Numbered from the stretch's first letter, positions 28,217-35,293 are shown. The stretch is 64,000 nucleotides of DNA from Streptomyces canus 299MFChir4.1 (GCF_000383615.1 NZ_KB911606.1:52928-116927); one strand, 5' to 3'. The notes: a model not told the origin generated them from the letters alone. Numbers and translations are program-made.

Positions 28217-28246
28217 TGCAGATGCATGAGCAGATGCACGTGCACG
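28217..28246. promoter_or_regulatory. Putative operator, inverted copy of the shared 17-bp element
   Basis: The exact reverse complement of 27180-27196 lies at 28230-28246, with a second GCAGATGCA at 28218-28226. It is 93 bp before the DUF397 start, nearly the same spacing as the copy before the ATPase gene. Confidence 0.6.
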
Positions 28247-28285
28247 AGGGGTGTTACCGTGGTTACAGATGTGACGTGTGGGGCA

Positions 28286-28747
28286 CTAGATACGTTCCAT
28301 CGTGTGCCCCAGCGCCCGCATCACATGCGTCCGCCAGCCCCCGTCCATGATCGTCCGGGCCATCAGCTGAGCGGGGTCGTCGGGATCGAATCCCTCGTGC
28401 ACTAGGAAGAGACGCGTACCGCGCCCTTCCTGTTCCACCTTCCATGTGACAGTCCAGTCAACCGGGTTGGCCGGATCGGCATCGGTCCACCGGAGGCTCA
28501 GCATCCGCTCGGGCTCGTAGGCGAGCACCTCCACCTCGACCGTGCCCGAGAAGTTCGTGTTGGGCCGCGGGACGGAGGTCATGGTGTACCGGTGTCCGAC
28601 CTCCAGCCGGAACGCCTCGACCCCCTGCATCTGCCACTGCACGAGCAGCGCGGGCTCGGTAAGGGCGCGCCAGACCTTGGCGGGCGGGTGCGGGAAGAAC
28701 TGGTCGACGCGGATGACCGTGAGGTCGTCGTCGGGTGCGTTGCTCAT
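28286..28747 (-). CDS. SRPBCC (AHA1-type) domain protein
   Basis: 153 residues. START/Bet v1-like fold: VIRVDQFFPHPPAKVWRALTEPALLVQWQM opens the domain, then FSGTVEVEVLAYEPERMLSLRWTD and a C-terminal helix MARTIMDGGWRTHVMRALGHTM. Hydrophobic-ligand binding is the usual role; enzyme activity is rare. ATGA overlap (28744-28747) couples it to the ArsR gene just upstream. ArsR-SRPBCC pairs are very common; the SRPBCC partner often binds the compound to which the regulator responds. Confidence 0.9.
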   Translation of the reverse strand: MSNAPDDDLTVIRVDQFFPHPPAKVWRALTEPALLVQWQMQGVEAFRLEVGHRYTMTSVPRPNTNFSGTVEVEVLAYEPERMLSLRWTDADPANPVDWTVTWKVEQEGRGTRLFLVHEGFDPDDPAQLMARTIMDGGWRTHVMRALGHTMERI

Positions 28748-29292
28748 GTCACGTCATCGTCGGGCATGCGGTCGAGCAGCGCCCCGAGCTCCTTCAGCCG
28801 GCCGCGCCAGAACCGCTCGTACGGATGGAGCCAGTCCTGCACCTCGGCGAGCGGGGCCGCCTCCAGCCGGTAGATGCGCTGCCGGCCGGAGCGCTGCTCG
28901 GAGACGAGACCGGCCTCGCGCAGCACCCTCAGGTGCTCGGACAGGCTCGGGCGCCGCATGTCGAAGTGGTCGGCCAGGACCTGGACGGGCTGCGGCCCGC
29001 CGTCGCGCAGCAGCCGCAGCAGCTCGCGGCGTACGGCGCTGGCGAGCGCGGCGAAGACGCGGTCCGCGTCGGCCTCGGCGGTCCCGGGGGTCCTGGTGGC
29101 CCCGGCGGCCCCGGTAGCCCCGGCTGTCCCGGCGGCCCTGGCGGCCCTGGCGGCCCTGGCGGCCTCGGTGGTCCCGGCTGTCCCGGCGGCCTCGGTGGTC
29201 TCGGCGGCCCTAGCGGTCCCGGCGACCTCGGCGGCCCCGGTAGCCCCGGCGGTACCGGTGGTCCCTGCCCCGACGGCTCCTGGTGCGGTCAT
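28744..29292 (-). CDS. ArsR-family regulator with low-complexity N-terminus
   Basis: 182 residues. The winged-helix domain starts near residue 76 (DADRVFAALASAVRRELLRLL) and includes QVLADHFDMRRPSLSEHLRVLREAGLVSEQRSGRQRIYRLE. It has no metal-binding Cys motif (no ELCVCDL), so it is the SRPBCC-linked type, not a metal sensor. Residues 1-75 are almost wholly Ala, Thr, Gly and Glu, made from near-perfect 9-bp GGCCCTGGC-like repeats at about 29090-29280. This stretch probably arose by slippage and is unlikely to fold. A later in-frame start cannot be excluded. Overlaps SRPBCC and follows the VOC gene by 10 bp. Confidence 0.82.
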   Translation of the reverse strand: MTAPGAVGAGTTGTAGATGAAEVAGTARAAETTEAAGTAGTTEAARAARAARAAGTAGATGAAGATRTPGTAEADADRVFAALASAVRRELLRLLRDGGPQPVQVLADHFDMRRPSLSEHLRVLREAGLVSEQRSGRQRIYRLEAAPLAEVQDWLHPYERFWRGRLKELGALLDRMPDDDVT

Positions 29293-29302
29293 GCCGGCCT
29301 TC

Positions 29303-29674
29303 CTACTGGTGTGCCTCCGTCAGCAGCATCAGACCGTTGCCGTCGGGGTCCGTGAAGGAGGCCATGCGGCCCCACGGGAGCTCATCGGGTCCTTGTACGG
29401 GGGTCCCGGCCTCCGCGAGCCGCGCACAGTCCGCGTCGACATCGGTCGTGACCAACATGATCCCCCGGGCCGAGCCGGGCTCGAAGCCACCCATCCCCGG
29501 ACCGGACAGCGTGAACACGGTCTGCGCACCCTCGGGGGCCACCTGGAGCCAGCGCCCCCGGGGCAGGTCCCGGTCGGCGGTGACGGTCAGGCCGAGGACG
29601 TCGGTGTAGAAGCGCAGGGCGCGGTCCTGGTCGGAGACGGGGAGGGTGACGAAGGAGGCGTGGGTGATGGTCAT
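29303..29674 (-). CDS. VOC-superfamily (glyoxalase-like) protein
   Basis: 123 residues, one vicinal-oxygen-chelate domain with two beta-alpha-beta-beta-beta modules: HASFVTLPVSDQDRALRFYTDVLGLTV and later IMLVTTDVDADCARLAEAGTPV, ending MASFTDPDGNGLMLLTE. Candidate metal ligands are His5 or so, Glu-type and Glu118. Members include glyoxalase I, fosfomycin and bleomycin resistance proteins. First gene of VOC-ArsR-SRPBCC. The -10 box ends 7 nt before the ATG, so the mRNA is probably leaderless. Confidence 0.9.
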   Translation of the reverse strand: MTITHASFVTLPVSDQDRALRFYTDVLGLTVTADRDLPRGRWLQVAPEGAQTVFTLSGPGMGGFEPGSARGIMLVTTDVDADCARLAEAGTPVQGPDELPWGRMASFTDPDGNGLMLLTEAHQ

Positions 29675-29681
29675 GCCCCGA

Positions 29682-29733
29682 AGAATAGGTAGGAGATTCC
29701 CTACGCGTCAACCGTAGGGAATCTCCTACCTAT
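29682..29733 (-). promoter_or_regulatory. Promoter with 21-bp-arm palindromic operator for VOC-ArsR-SRPBCC
   Basis: A perfect inverted repeat has arms 29685-29705 and 29713-29733 around a 7-nt centre. Within it, on the minus strand, TTGACG (29706-29711) and TATTCT (29682-29687) are separated by 18 bp, a good housekeeping promoter. Transcription would begin at or next to the ATG (29674). ArsR-type regulators bind such dyads across the promoter, so autoregulation by the ArsR gene is likely. It could also end rpsR transcription, 7 bp upstream. Confidence 0.75.
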
Positions 29734-29739
29734 AGGGCC

Positions 29740-29973
29740 TCACCTGCTGGAGTAGGGCAGCAGCGCCATCTCACGGGCGTTCTTGATGGCGCGGGCCAGC
29801 TGCCGCTGCTGCTGGGCCGAGACGCGGGTCACGCGGCGGCTGCGGATCTTGCCGCGGTCGGAGACGAACGTCCGCAGCAGGTCCGTGTCCTTGTAGTCGA
29901 CGTAGGTGATCCCGGCCGCGTCCAGCGGATTGGGCCGGTTCTTGACGGACTTGCGCTCGGGCTTGCGAGGCAT
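29740..29973 (-). CDS. rpsR: 30S ribosomal protein S18, zinc-independent-type paralogue
   Basis: 77 residues. S18 core RSRRVTRVSAQQQRQLARAIKNAREMALLPYSSR is intact; it binds 16S rRNA with S6. No Cys occurs in the sequence, which is the C-minus form expressed in zinc starvation. Start ATG overlaps the stop of the CobW gene (ATGA). It is the last gene of a tightly packed rpmG-rpmE2-cobW-rpsR operon. Confidence 0.96.
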   Translation of the reverse strand: MPRKPERKSVKNRPNPLDAAGITYVDYKDTDLLRTFVSDRGKIRSRRVTRVSAQQQRQLARAIKNAREMALLPYSSR

Positions 29974-31151
29974 CAGACCTCCAGGAGGCTGTCGAAGGCG
30001 GGCGGGAGCTGTTTCCAGGCGGCGCGCCCCGCCGCGTACTCGGCGTCGGTCAGCAGGCAGGACTCCAGGAGCCGTTCGAGTCCGTCGCGGTCGAGCCCGG
30101 GCGAGGTGAAGACGAGGTGCTGGCAGCAGTCGCCGTGCTCGGGGTGCCAGTCCGTCGCGGCGGCGGCCCGGCGCACCGGCGGGACCATGTCCCAGGCCGC
30201 GTCCGGGAGCGAGGCCAGCCACGGACCCGCGCTCTCCACGCACAGGGCGCCGCCGGCCGCGTCCCAGTGCAGCAGCACGTCCGGCTTGTCGGCGAGCCAG
30301 AACCGGCCCCGGCTGCGGGCGGCCGCGCAGGTGAGGTCCTCCAGGGCCTCGTACAGCCGCTCCGGGTGGAAGGGCCGACGGCGGTGCCACACGAGCGTGG
30401 CGACTCCGTGCGCGTCGGCCTCGGCGGGCAGCAGGGCGCAGGCGGGGTGCTGGGCGGCCGCCGCGGACTCCACGTCGAAGCCGGAGAGGGCGGCGCGGGC
30501 CAGGGGCGAGTGCGCGGAGTGCCGTACCGGACCGCGACCGCCCGCCTCGTCGGCCGGTTCGCCGTCACGGATCGGGACCCGGCGGGCCGTCGGGTGGAGC
30601 TGGGCGAGGAGTTCGTGGTCCTCCTCGTCGGCCTCCGGGGAGTCGAGGACGGCGAGGACGGGGGCGTACTCCAGCTGGCGGGCGAAGGTGTCGGCGACCG
30701 TGCGCTGGTCCGTGGCCGCGGCGGCGAGACCGCGGTCGGCGAGGTCGTCGCCGTTGCCGAGATACGGCAGCACGAGCGCCGGGTCGACCGCGGTGATCAC
30801 GCCGGTGACCGTGAGGCCGGCGGCCGCGACCACCTCGGCCATCGCCTTGGGCTCCACGGAGTCCCACAGCTCGACGACCGCGAGGCGCAGCGTCCCGGCC
30901 GCGTCCAGGCGGCGCAGTTCCGGGACCAGGTCCTCCCGGAGCGCGCAGCACGCGCAGTCGTTGACCAGCGGCGCCTCACCGGCGGACAGGATGCCGGTGG
31001 CGTCGCGGATCGTCCGTACGACGGTGCCGGCCGCGGCCGTCGCCAGGTCGTGGTGGAGGACGACGCCGCCCGGCACGTCGGCGAGCAGCCGGCCGACGGC
31101 CGCCTTGCGCGCGTCGGCGTGCAGCCCGCCGACGATCACGACGGAGAGCAT
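29973..31151 (-). CDS. COG0523/CobW-like putative metallochaperone, degenerate P-loop
   Basis: 392 residues. COG0523 family, G3E P-loop GTPase ancestry. The metal-binding motif is present, NDCACCALREDL (Cys66, Cys68, Cys69). The N-terminal CobW domain has WDSVEPKAMAEVV and VITAVDPALVLPYL, and the CobW_C domain begins near residue 280 (WHRRRPFHPERLYEALEDL). The Walker A region reads VVIVGGLHADARKAAVGRLL: Lys is kept but the G-K-S/T triad is not, so canonical GTP binding is doubtful. Zinc delivery under scarcity is the accepted role for Zur-controlled members. It overlaps both neighbours by ATGA, so stoichiometric coupling with L31 and S18 is implied. Confidence 0.93.
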   Translation of the reverse strand: MLSVVIVGGLHADARKAAVGRLLADVPGGVVLHHDLATAAAGTVVRTIRDATGILSAGEAPLVNDCACCALREDLVPELRRLDAAGTLRLAVVELWDSVEPKAMAEVVAAAGLTVTGVITAVDPALVLPYLGNGDDLADRGLAAAATDQRTVADTFARQLEYAPVLAVLDSPEADEEDHELLAQLHPTARRVPIRDGEPADEAGGRGPVRHSAHSPLARAALSGFDVESAAAAQHPACALLPAEADAHGVATLVWHRRRPFHPERLYEALEDLTCAAARSRGRFWLADKPDVLLHWDAAGGALCVESAGPWLASLPDAAWDMVPPVRRAAAATDWHPEHGDCCQHLVFTSPGLDRDGLERLLESCLLTDAEYAAGRAAWKQLPPAFDSLLEV

Positions 31152-31399
31152 CAGCCCTTCTTTCCGTACCGGCGCTCGAAGCGCTCCACGCGGCCGGCGG
31201 TGTCCAGGACACGGGCCGTGCCGGTGTAGAAGGGGTGGCTGACGTCGGAGATCTCGACGTCGACGACCGGGTAGGTGCGGCCGTCCTCCCACTCGATCGT
31301 CTTCTCGCTCGTCATGGTCGAGCGGGTGAGGAAGGCGTGATCGGCGGCGCGGTCGCGGAAGACGACCGGGCCGTAGGCCGGGTGGATTGCCTCGCGCAT
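31151..31399 (-). CDS. rpmE2: 50S ribosomal protein L31 type B (zinc-independent)
   Basis: 82 residues. Type B L31 features MREAIHPAYGPVVFRD, YPVVDVEISDVSHPFYTGT and the terminal RVERFERRYGKKG are present. There is no Cys, unlike the zinc-binding type A protein. It replaces type A on ribosomes when zinc is short, freeing zinc. GAGAGGAG precedes it inside the end of rpmG, and its stop overlaps the cobW start. Confidence 0.97.
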   Translation of the reverse strand: MREAIHPAYGPVVFRDRAADHAFLTRSTMTSEKTIEWEDGRTYPVVDVEISDVSHPFYTGTARVLDTAGRVERFERRYGKKG

Positions 31400-31401
31400 G
31401 G

Positions 31402-31566
31402 TCAGCGCTCCTCTCGGAAGTCGACGTGGCGGCCGGCGACCGGGTCGTACTTGCGCAGGGTCATGCGGTCCGGGTCGTTGCGGCGGTTCTTGCGGGTCAC
31501 ATAGGTGAAGCCGGTCCCGGCGGTGGACCGGAGCCTGACGACCGGGCGGAGTTCGTTGCGTGCCAT
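31402..31566 (-). CDS. rpmG: 50S ribosomal protein L33, zinc-independent paralogue
   Basis: 54 residues: MARNELRPVVRLRSTAGTGF, then TYVTRKNRRNDPDRMTLRKY and DPVAGRHVDFREER. The L33 core VTRKNRRNDPDRM is unmistakable. Zinc-binding Cys pairs are absent. First gene of the minus-strand zinc-starvation operon; two bases separate it from rpmE2. TAAGAT on the minus strand (31573-31578) is a -10 box six bases before the ATG, and there is no ribosome-binding site, so a leaderless mRNA is likely. Confidence 0.95.
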   Translation of the reverse strand: MARNELRPVVRLRSTAGTGFTYVTRKNRRNDPDRMTLRKYDPVAGRHVDFREER

Positions 31567-31572
31567 GCTGCT

Positions 31573-31600
31573 ATCTTACTGAAAATGAATTCCATTTACA
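31573..31600. promoter_or_regulatory. Putative Zur box in divergent rpmG/rpmB promoter
   Basis: A 21-bp imperfect palindrome at 31580-31600 starts TGAAAATGA and ends CCATTTACA; eight of ten pairs are complementary. It matches the Streptomyces Zur form (TGAAAATGATTTTCA type). It adjoins the rpmG -10 box (31573-31578), so bound Zur would block polymerase in the rpmG direction and most likely also the rpmB direction. Confidence 0.8.
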
Positions 31601-31629
31601 CAACTGCTTCGAGAGAGGTGCGTCACCCC

Positions 31630-31866
31630 GTGTCCGCCCACTGCATGCTGACCGGCGCCCGGCCGGGCTTCGGCAACCGCGTCTCCCACTCCCACCGACG
31701 CACCTCGCGCCGCTTCGACCCCAACATCCAGTCCAAGCGCTACTGGCTGCCGAGCGAGGGCCGGTACGTGCGGCTGCGGCTGAGCACCAAGGGCATCAGG
31801 ACCGTCGACACGATCGGCGTCGAGGCGGCCGTGGCGCGGATCCGCGCGCGCGGTGTGCGGGTCTGA
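31630..31866 (+). CDS. rpmB: 50S ribosomal protein L28, zinc-independent paralogue
   Basis: 78 residues from GTG at 31630 (GAGAGAGG 11 nt upstream; GTG at 31618 overlaps that site). L28 core GFGNRVSHSHRRTSRRFDPNIQ is complete and the end VEAAVARIRARGVRV is normal. Zinc-type L28 has two C-x-x-C pairs; here only one Cys (HCMLTG) is left. Divergent from rpmG across the Zur box and cotranscribed with rpsN. Confidence 0.95.
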   Translation: MSAHCMLTGARPGFGNRVSHSHRRTSRRFDPNIQSKRYWLPSEGRYVRLRLSTKGIRTVDTIGVEAAVARIRARGVRV

Positions 31867-31887
31867 GGATTCGGGAGGAGAACCGGC

Positions 31888-32193
31888 ATGGCGAAGAAGA
31901 GCAAGATCGCGAAGAACGAGAAGCGCCAGGAGATCGTCGCGCGGTACGCCGTGCGGCGGGCCGAGCTGAAGGAGATCATCCGCAGGCCCTCGTCCACGGA
32001 CCCCGAACGGCTCGCCGCGCAGGAGGAGTTGCGGCGGCAGCCGCGGGACGCGAGCGCCACGCGTGTGCGCAACCGCGACCAGGTGGACGGGCGGCCGCGC
32101 GGCTACTTCCGGGCCTTCGGACTGTCCCGGGTGAATCTGCGCGGGCAGGCCCACGCGGGATATCTGCCAGGTGTCCGCAAGTCGTCCTGGTAA
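31888..32193 (+). CDS. rpsN: 30S ribosomal protein S14, zinc-independent (long) type
   Basis: 101 residues, the long C-minus S14: MAKKSKIAKNEKRQEIVARY at the start, RNRDQVDGRPRGYFRAFGLSRVNLR and the terminal GYLPGVRKSSW. No Cys, whereas the zinc type is 61 residues with four. GGGAGGAG lies 7-8 nt upstream. It is 21 bp after rpmB. Confidence 0.97.
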   Translation: MAKKSKIAKNEKRQEIVARYAVRRAELKEIIRRPSSTDPERLAAQEELRRQPRDASATRVRNRDQVDGRPRGYFRAFGLSRVNLRGQAHAGYLPGVRKSSW

Positions 32194-32259
32194 CTCTCAC
32201 GGGTGGTGCTGGTAGCTTGCTGCGGTCGTCCGGCCGACCGCTACAGCTTGGAGCATCCA

Positions 32260-32754
32260 GTGACTTCGGCGATCCTCTCGCGCACGTCGGTTCGGCGGGC
32301 CGCGCTCGCGGCCGCGGGGCTGACGGGCGTGCTCGTCCTGACCGCGTGCAGCGGCGGGGGCTCGGACGACGACGCGTCGCCCAGCTCCGGCGCGTCCGCG
32401 TCGTCCTCGGCGCCGGCCTCCGCCTCCGGCGGTACGTCGTCCTCGGCGTCCGGCAAGGTCGCGGGCAGCTGGCTGGCCACCACCGGCGGCAAGGCGGTGG
32501 CGCTGCTGGTCAACGGCGACCAGGCCGGCCTCTTCGCCACGGGCGGCACGGTGTGCAGCGGTACCGCGAGCGCGGACAGCATCCGCCTCAAGTGCGCGGA
32601 CGGCAGCACGGACCGGGCCGACGGAACGGTCGTGTCGGTCGACAAAACCAAGCTCAAAGTGCGGTGGTCGGGCGGTATCGGCACCGAGACCTACACCCGG
32701 GCCGAGGGCGGCGGGCTGCCGAGCGGGCTGCCGACGGCGAGCCTCGGCTCGTAG
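32260..32754 (+). CDS. Secreted lipoprotein, unknown function
   Basis: 164 residues from GTG at 32260 (GGAG 6 nt upstream). Lipoprotein signal: RRAALAAAGLTGVLVLTAC with lipidation Cys near residue 29, then a Ser/Ala/Asp-rich linker (about 30-68). The mature domain, about 95 residues, is beta-rich: GSWLATTGGKAVALLVNGDQAGLFATGGTVCSG, repeated short sheets and two Cys that may pair. I do not recognise the family. It follows rpsN by 66 bp and is likely independent. Confidence 0.85.
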   Translation: MTSAILSRTSVRRAALAAAGLTGVLVLTACSGGGSDDDASPSSGASASSSAPASASGGTSSSASGKVAGSWLATTGGKAVALLVNGDQAGLFATGGTVCSGTASADSIRLKCADGSTDRADGTVVSVDKTKLKVRWSGGIGTETYTRAEGGGLPSGLPTASLGS

Positions 32755-32866
32755 CGACAGGACATCCTCGGGTCGTAGCGCACGACATCGGCGGGGGCGG
32801 GCAACCGAGGTGTCCCGCGATGCGTGATGATCCATGCACCGGATCGCTCACACCAGAGGACTTCAC

Positions 32867-33406
32867 ATGCGCGCCGCCCCCCTCGCCGTCACCGCCCTCG
32901 CCGCCGCCCTGCTCCTGACCGGCTGTTCCGGTGACGACGACAGCTCCGGCGGGGACAGCGCCGCCGCGAGCCCGAGCAACGGCACCACGTGCCGGATCGG
33001 TGCCATGGACGTGGAGGTGGGACCCGCCAACGTGGCCCCCGCCGCCGGGGACACCGGCAACATCCCCGTCACCCTCACCAACCAGAGCGCCGAGTGCACG
33101 CTGGACGGCTTCGCCGGCATCGACCTGAACGGCGCGGACTCGTCGGCGAGCGTTTCGCCCGCGGCAGACGCGAAATCCACGAAGGTGACCCTGGCCAAGG
33201 GCACGGCCGCCACCTTCACCCTCACCTACACGCGCGGCAAGGCCGGCGACAAGGCGAGCCTCGACGTGAAGACGCTGGCGATCGGCCTGGCGGGAGCGGA
33301 CACCCAGAAGAGCTTCAAGTGGTCGTACGGGCCGGTCCAGGGCAAGGGCGGCAACGCCGGTGACCCGACCGCCTCCGTCGGCGCCTTCACTCAGGCCGGG
33401 GACTGA
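32867..33406 (+). CDS. DUF4232 lipoprotein
   Basis: 179 residues from ATG at 32867 with AGAGGA upstream. Signal AVTALAAALLLTGCSG gives a lipobox LTGC (Cys20). The mature part is a DUF4232 immunoglobulin-like fold, RIGAMDVEVGPANVAP then NIPVTLTNQSAECTLDGFAGIDL and a later TFTLTYTRGKAGDKASLDVKTLAIGL. Two Cys (TTCRIG and AECTLDG) probably form a disulfide. Function unknown. Its last 20 bases overlap the convergent DUF2786 gene. Confidence 0.87.
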   Translation: MRAAPLAVTALAAALLLTGCSGDDDSSGGDSAAASPSNGTTCRIGAMDVEVGPANVAPAAGDTGNIPVTLTNQSAECTLDGFAGIDLNGADSSASVSPAADAKSTKVTLAKGTAATFTLTYTRGKAGDKASLDVKTLAIGLAGADTQKSFKWSYGPVQGKGGNAGDPTASVGAFTQAGD

Positions 33407-34568
33407 GCCGGGGTCGGTTGCCGACCTGCGCACGGTCGGCCGCCCGGGCGCCCTCGGTCCAGCCCGCCTCGTCGCTGACACCGCGCAGCCGGGTCGTGGT
33501 GGTCCGCGGGAACATCCGCTCCGTACGGTCGGTGACGGCGACCTCGCGGGAGGCGAGGACCGGCAGCAGGTCGTCGGTCACCGGGGCCTCGGCGGCGGTG
33601 CGCAGACGGACGCCGACGCGGTGGGCGTAGGCCGCGAGGAAGGACTGCCGGAAGGTCTTGGTGCGCTTGCGGCCGCCCGCCCGCTGGGCCGCCTCCGCCT
33701 TCGCCATCGCGGACTGCGCCTGCACCAGCAGCGAGGTGTACAGGAGTTCGACCGCCGCCAGGTCGCCCTCGAAGCCGACGACCGTGGAGAAGGCGAAGGG
33801 TTCGTTCCACACGGCCCGGCAGTGGTTCGCGGTGGCGACGGCGTCGAGGAGCACCGCCTTCGCCTGCTCGTACGGCGGCTCGACCCCGATCCGGCAGGCG
33901 CCGGGGGTGTCCTTCGCGGGCGCCCGGGCGTCGAGCAGCGCCTCGTCCACACTGTGCCGGGCCATCAGCTCCTGCGCCTTGGCGGTGAGCGCCTCCGCCT
34001 CCTCCGGGAAGCCGGTCGCCTCCGCCTTCGCGAGCAGGGCACGGATCCGGCCGAGCATGCGGGCGTCACCCCTGGGCCCTACGTGCCGCTGCCGGGGGTC
34101 CTCCAGCGGCTCCAGCGCGGGCAGGCGCAGCAGCAGGCGGTACAGCTCCAGTACGGCGGTGGCGTGCGTGAAGCGGTCGGCGCGGGCGGGGTTCTCGTCG
34201 GACTCCTCCAGCTGGGCGAGCTGGGCCGTCCAGCGGGGGCCGCGCGGGCGGTCGTCGGGGGCCTGCGCGCGGATCAGGGCCGCGGTGAGCCGCACATGTG
34301 TGTCGTCCAGTTCGCGCCGCACGATCCGTACGACGTCGGCGGGCTGCCAGCCGCGCCGCCAGGCCTGCGCCACGAACTCGGCGCCCCGCCGGGCCAGTTC
34401 GGCGTCGGTCGCGGGGTCGGCGGCAAGGAGGGAGGCACCGGTGTCCAGGGCGGTGTCGTCGTCGGTGTAGAGGGCGGCCCGGAAGGCGCGCTCCACGGTG
34501 CCGGTCGGGTCGCCGCTCGTATCGCCGTTCGTATCGCCGTTCGTGCCGCTGTTCTTGCTGCTGCTCAC
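33387..34568 (-). CDS. DUF2786-domain protein
   Basis: 393 residues. DUF2786 begins near residue 166: MLGRIRALLAKAEATGFPEEAEALTAKAQELMARHSVDEALL. A conserved second block follows (VLLDAVATANHCRAVW; LLYTSLLVQAQSAM; RQSFLAAYAHRVGVRL). The N-terminus has a short SGTNGDTNGDTSGD repeat. DUF2786 proteins are phage- and host-encoded helical proteins of unknown role. The 3' end overlaps the DUF4232 gene by 20 bp on the other strand; a divergent promoter with the LysE gene lies in 34569-34634. Confidence 0.82.
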   Translation of the reverse strand: MSSSKNSGTNGDTNGDTSGDPTGTVERAFRAALYTDDDTALDTGASLLAADPATDAELARRGAEFVAQAWRRGWQPADVVRIVRRELDDTHVRLTAALIRAQAPDDRPRGPRWTAQLAQLEESDENPARADRFTHATAVLELYRLLLRLPALEPLEDPRQRHVGPRGDARMLGRIRALLAKAEATGFPEEAEALTAKAQELMARHSVDEALLDARAPAKDTPGACRIGVEPPYEQAKAVLLDAVATANHCRAVWNEPFAFSTVVGFEGDLAAVELLYTSLLVQAQSAMAKAEAAQRAGGRKRTKTFRQSFLAAYAHRVGVRLRTAAEAPVTDDLLPVLASREVAVTDRTERMFPRTTTTRLRGVSDEAGWTEGARAADRAQVGNRPRLSPRPE

Positions 34569-34634
34569 GGGGCGATCGTCTCACTCTCCGAAAATCGGTC
34601 GCCCACGCGCGCGTGCCGCTTCGAGCATGGCCGC

Positions 34635-35264
34635 ATGGTGGACATGTCTCTCTACGCGGCCTTTCTCGTCGCCGCCTTCGCGCTCTGTGTCACTCCCGGT
34701 CCCGACATGATGTTCATCGTGGCGATGGGCGGCCGGGGCGGACCCGCCGCCGGGGTGATGGCCGCGTTCGGCGTGGCCTGCGCCATGCTCGTGCACACCG
34801 TCGCGGCGGCGCTCGGTCTTTCGGCCCTGTTCCACACGCTGCCGACGCTCTACCACGTGCTGCGCTGGGTGGGAGCGGCTTATCTGCTTCATCTGGCGGT
34901 GAAGGCGTTCCGGGACCGGTCGGTTCCCGGTGAGGGCGGGGACACCGGCGGCGGGGCGGGCATGCGGCGGGCCTTCTGGCAGGGAGCGGTCACCAATCTG
35001 CTCAACCCCAAGGTGATCCTCTTCAACGTGGCCTTCCTGCCCCAGTTCGTGGACCCGTCGCTCGGTCACGTACCGGGGCAGTTGCTGCTGCTCGGGACCA
35101 CGCTCGTGGTCATGGGATTCCTGTGGGACGGCGGTGTGGGGCTGCTCGCCGGTCGGCTCGGGAACGCCCTTCGGCGCAGTGCGCGCGTCAACCGGTGGAT
35201 GAACATCGTCTCGGGGACGGTGTTCACGGGGCTCGCGGTACGGCTGGCGGCCTCTCCGAAGTAG
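34635..35264 (+). CDS. LysE/RhtB-family amino-acid exporter
   Basis: 209 residues. Six hydrophobic segments, with the family's N-terminal signature FALCVTPGPDMMFIVAMGGRGGPAAG (T-P-G-P) and NLLNPKVILFNVAFLPQFVDP (N-P-K). Exports amino acids, homoserine lactones or related small molecules. ATG at 34635 is taken; ATG at 34644 would remove three residues. No strong ribosome-binding site. Upstream of the Clp-N gene by 66 bp. Confidence 0.92.
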   Translation: MVDMSLYAAFLVAAFALCVTPGPDMMFIVAMGGRGGPAAGVMAAFGVACAMLVHTVAAALGLSALFHTLPTLYHVLRWVGAAYLLHLAVKAFRDRSVPGEGGDTGGGAGMRRAFWQGAVTNLLNPKVILFNVAFLPQFVDPSLGHVPGQLLLLGTTLVVMGFLWDGGVGLLAGRLGNALRRSARVNRWMNIVSGTVFTGLAVRLAASPK

Positions 35265-35293
35265 CGGCAGAAGCACCTGGAGAGGCAACCTCT

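Noticed and set aside
28735..29355. Plus-strand collagen-like open frame (Gly-x-y)
   Set aside because: It is the exact reverse of the ArsR N-terminal repeat and runs on into reverse VOC sequence; there is no start signal. The minus-strand operon is well supported.
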